Shown one piece after another: positions 61,499 to 64,000 of a stretch of DNA of 64,000 nucleotides. How positions within the stretch are numbered: position 1 is the stretch's first letter; the number at the start of each line of letters is the position of its first letter. The translations under genes and the position numbers were made by a program. The stretch is from SCGC-AAA076-P13 sp964276235 (GTDB taxonomy: Bacteria > Pseudomonadota > Gammaproteobacteria > Magnimaribacterales > D2472): NCBI GenBank assembly GCA_964276235.1, contig CAXYEK010000001.1:620001-684000 (forward strand), read 5' to 3'. The notes under the pieces are model-generated. The model saw nothing but the letters and a program-made list of their open reading frames with translations, ran no database searches and was not told the DNA's origin.

Positions 61499-63051
61499 GT
61501 CAAGGATTGTCCGTTCAAAATTCTAAGTTATTACTGTCCTTAAAAAAAGTCTCTGGATGGACAGGTGTTTCTAGATTATTTGGCCTTTTTAGGGATATCG
61601 CTACAACTAGCCTCTTAGGGGCATCAGTTTTCCATGACATTTTCGTTGTTACGTTAAAAATACCTAATTTATTTCGAAGATTTTTTGCAGAAGGTGCTTT
61701 TAATCAAGCATTTATACCCATTTATAGCGAATATCAAAGTGAAAAAAATGAGTATGTTACAAAAGATTTTATTAATGCTCTTGCTGGGAACTTTTTGATA
61801 GTACTTTTTGTATTCACCCTTCTTGTTTTATTAATAGCGCCAATATTTATTCTTATTTTTGCTCCTGGATTTTATGTAGACGATTTTAAGAGAGATATAG
61901 CAACAGATACTTTAAGGATCATGTTTCCTTACTTAGGCTTAATATCTCTTGTTGCTTTTGCTGGTGGAATTCAGAATACTCATGGAAGATTTTCTCTACC
62001 GGCATCAACTCCAATCATCTTTAATTCATGTTTAATTATTGCTGCAATCTTTATTGCTCCAAAATATGAACTGCCAATTTATATTTTAGCCTGGGGAGTA
62101 GTAGTGGCAGGGCTTATGCAATTATTTATTCAATTCTTTCCATTAAAACAAATAGATAGATTACCAGTGCCGAAGATTGATTTTCATCATCCTGGCACTA
62201 TTAAAGTATTTAAACTGATGATTCCAGCTATTATTGCCGGCGGAATTCTCCAAATAAATTTATTAGTTGATACCATTTTCGCCTCATTATTAACAACTGG
62301 AAGTCCAACATGGCTATATGTATCTGATAGGCTAATTCAATTCCCAATGGGAATTTTTGCAATTGCAATTGGTACTGTCCTTTTGCCAGAGCTGTCTAAG
62401 TTAAGTTCAGATCAAGATAAAACTAAATTTATTGATCGAGTTAAAAAAGGGCAAAGGTTTGTTTTGTTTATAGGGATCCCATCATTTATAGGACTTGCTT
62501 TTTGTTCAGTAGATCTTATAAGTACAATCTTTTTAAGAGGTGAGTTTGGAGTAGGTGATGTGTATCAATCATCTTTTAGCTTAATAGCATTTTCTTTTGG
62601 ACTACCTTTTTTTATGCTTATGAAAGTTTTAACACCAACTTTTTTTGCACGTAAAGATACTAAAACACCAATGTACATAGCTCTGATATCTCTAATGATG
62701 AATGCATGCTTGAATTATATTCTAGCTTTCACTTTTGGTTTTGGGCATATTGGAATAGCTATTGGAAGCTCAATATCTGCAATTATAAGTGTTTTAATTT
62801 TAGAAATAATTTTAATAAAACAAGGAATAGTTGTGCTTCACAATCCGGTGAACAGATTCAATCTTTCTGTTTTAGTGTCTTCAATTTTTATGATTGTTTT
62901 CCTACATTCCTCTTCCTCATATAGTTTTATTGATCTAAATTCTTTTGAAAGAGTATTATTTCTTTTATTCAAAGTGCTGATCTCTATTACAATTTATTTT
63001 AGTTTTGCAAGATTGATTTATGGAAAACCCTTAAAGGAAATTTTAGATTAA
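61495..63051 (+). CDS. murJ: Lipid II flippase MurJ
   Basis: Essential MOP-superfamily flippase moving lipid II to the periplasm. The 518 residues include about 14 hydrophobic segments and MurJ signatures: the N-terminal SRLFGLFRDIATTSLLG, FRRFFAEGAFNQAFIPIYSEY, and QINLLVDTIFAS with LQFPMG-type helix. Order murJ-ribF is canonical (rpsT, often upstream, is not). It links to the murC/ddl/alr peptidoglycan genes at the left side. Confidence 0.97.
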   Translation: MSQGLSVQNSKLLLSLKKVSGWTGVSRLFGLFRDIATTSLLGASVFHDIFVVTLKIPNLFRRFFAEGAFNQAFIPIYSEYQSEKNEYVTKDFINALAGNFLIVLFVFTLLVLLIAPIFILIFAPGFYVDDFKRDIATDTLRIMFPYLGLISLVAFAGGIQNTHGRFSLPASTPIIFNSCLIIAAIFIAPKYELPIYILAWGVVVAGLMQLFIQFFPLKQIDRLPVPKIDFHHPGTIKVFKLMIPAIIAGGILQINLLVDTIFASLLTTGSPTWLYVSDRLIQFPMGIFAIAIGTVLLPELSKLSSDQDKTKFIDRVKKGQRFVLFIGIPSFIGLAFCSVDLISTIFLRGEFGVGDVYQSSFSLIAFSFGLPFFMLMKVLTPTFFARKDTKTPMYIALISLMMNACLNYILAFTFGFGHIGIAIGSSISAIISVLILEIILIKQGIVVLHNPVNRFNLSVLVSSIFMIVFLHSSSSYSFIDLNSFERVLFLLFKVLISITIYFSFARLIYGKPLKEILD

Positions 63052-63052
63052 A

Positions 63053-64000
63053 ATGTATTTAATAAGAGGTCAGCATAACCTTAAGCTATTTAAATCAAAA
63101 TACCCTGAAGTAAAACTTCACGGAACCATTGGAAACTTTGATGGACTGCATCTGGGTCATCAGGCTATTTTATCCAAAATTAAAAAAAGTGCTGAAAGTA
63201 CAAATACAAAAACCATAGTTTTTTTTACTGAACCTCATGCATCAGAATACTTTGCTGAAAAAAATGATGCTACATTTCAATCACCTCCGAGAATATGTCC
63301 GTGGAGAGAAAAGTTCAGATTGCTTGAGGAATTTGATATAGATTTTGCTTTCTTCTTAAAATTCAACAACTCTTTACGCTCAATGACACCTCAAGCTTTT
63401 ATATCAGATATTTTAGATTCAGTTGGTCTTACCTCACTAACAGTTGGAGATGATTTTAGATTTGGCGCTAATAGGGCAGGAGATTTTGAATTACTTGAAT
63501 CATGGGGCAATTTAAAAAATGTAGTTATTTCTAATACTGAGACATTTAAATTTGAAAATGAAAGAGTTAGCAGTACGAGAATTAGAAAAGCATTAGAAGA
63601 AAGTAACTTCGATTTAGCAAATTCCTTATTAGGAAGACCTTATACGTTTTCAGGAAAAGTAGTTCATGGTCAACATCTTGGACGAACAATAAATGTTCCC
63701 ACGGCAAACATATGGCTGCCAAAGCAAAAACTTCCTATTTCTGGAGTTTATGCGGTCAAATGTAATCTTGATGGAGTTGCTTTAAAAGGTATTGCAAATA
63801 TGGGAACTCGACCTACAGTTGGCGGTAAAAAGCCAGTTTTGGAAGTTCACTTATTTAATTTTAATAATGATATTTATTCTAAAAGACTTGAAGTTGAGTT
63901 TAAGCATAAAATTCGTGAAGAAAAGAAATTTAAAAATTTAGACATGTTAAAATTACAGATCAAAGATGATATTGCAATAGCAGAAAATATTTTAAAAAAC
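63053..64000 (+). CDS. ribF: Bifunctional riboflavin kinase/FAD synthetase, 3'-truncated by window edge
   Basis: Converts riboflavin to FMN and FMN to FAD. The frame opens at ATG 63053, 1 bp after murJ, and is still open at 64000 (316 codons), close to full length. The FAD synthetase domain has GTIGNFDGLHLGHQ, VGDDFRFGANRAGD and SSTRIRKAL; the riboflavin kinase domain (from ~185) has GRTINVPTANIW, GVYAV and GIANMGTRPTVGG. ileS and lspA would be expected beyond the edge. Confidence 0.97.
   Translation, partial: MYLIRGQHNLKLFKSKYPEVKLHGTIGNFDGLHLGHQAILSKIKKSAESTNTKTIVFFTEPHASEYFAEKNDATFQSPPRICPWREKFRLLEEFDIDFAFFLKFNNSLRSMTPQAFISDILDSVGLTSLTVGDDFRFGANRAGDFELLESWGNLKNVVISNTETFKFENERVSSTRIRKALEESNFDLANSLLGRPYTFSGKVVHGQHLGRTINVPTANIWLPKQKLPISGVYAVKCNLDGVALKGIANMGTRPTVGGKKPVLEVHLFNFNNDIYSKRLEVEFKHKIREEKKFKNLDMLKLQIKDDIAIAENILKN

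Noticed and set aside
1..64000. CRISPR arrays, insertion sequences, prophage or integron structure
   Set aside because: No regularly spaced repeats, transposase, integrase or phage structural genes; every long open frame is a core gene or its shadow.

Overview
The window is an AT-rich (about one-third GC by eye), very gene-dense chromosomal segment of a gammaproteobacterium. Three things point there: gene order that follows Pseudomonas/Escherichia block after block, a gammaproteobacterial LexA box (CTGT-N8-ACAG) before recA, and a perfect type 1 IscR box before iscR. No intergenic gap exceeds 300 bp, three convergent pairs overlap at their 3' ends, and many neighbours normally found in these blocks are absent. 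This suits a streamlined marine lineage such as the SAR86 cluster; that placement is inference. I see no phage, IS element, CRISPR array or integron. It is core chromosome.

Layout. 1-3.9 kb: end of the cell-wall/division cluster (murC', ddl, ftsQ, ftsA), with no ftsZ after ftsA. 3.9-7.6 kb: rpsF-rpsR-rplI-dnaB-alr. 7.6-16.7 kb: pyrG-kdsA-eno-ftsB-ispDF-surE-pcm, a DUF368 gene, fdxA (minus strand) and SOS-regulated recA; truD, nlpD, rpoS, mutS and cinA are missing from an otherwise Pseudomonas-like order. 16.8-20.5 kb: thiolase, a stomatin-like/NfeD pair and a shortened proS. 20.6-28.5 kb: fmdB-aspS-yebC, a PD-(D/E)XK nuclease where ruvCAB normally sits, then ybgC-tolQRAB-pal-ybgF and tRNA-Lys. 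28.5-35.5 kb: an ATP/ADP-carrier-like permease, bepA, perM, bcp, dapA, bamC, purC. 35.5-46.4 kb: isc operon without hscBA, ndk, rlmN, rodZ, ispG, hisS, yfgM, bamB, der. 46.4-57.3 kb: sdhCDAB-sucAB-lpd-sucCD. 57.3-64 kb: MATE exporter, acetyltransferase with a non-canonical start, pdxB, MarR-like regulator, msrB, murJ and the start of ribF (runs off the right edge).

The genes form housekeeping modules: peptidoglycan precursor synthesis and division, outer-membrane assembly and integrity (Tol-Pal, BamB/BamC, BepA), isoprenoid precursors (IspDF, IspG), Fe-S biogenesis, and the oxidative half of the TCA cycle. The main points of interest are (i) the Hjc-like nuclease replacing ruvABC, (ii) the isc operon lacking its HscA/HscB chaperones, (iii) architecture changes (IspD-IspF fusion, ProS without its editing insert, FdxA with an unknown C-terminal domain), (iv) transcription signals packed inside each other around recA and the thiolase, and (v) eight +1 frame breaks confined to two short segments (dapA-bamC and hisS-yfgM-bamB), which look more like local consensus errors than gene decay because hisS and dapA should be essential.
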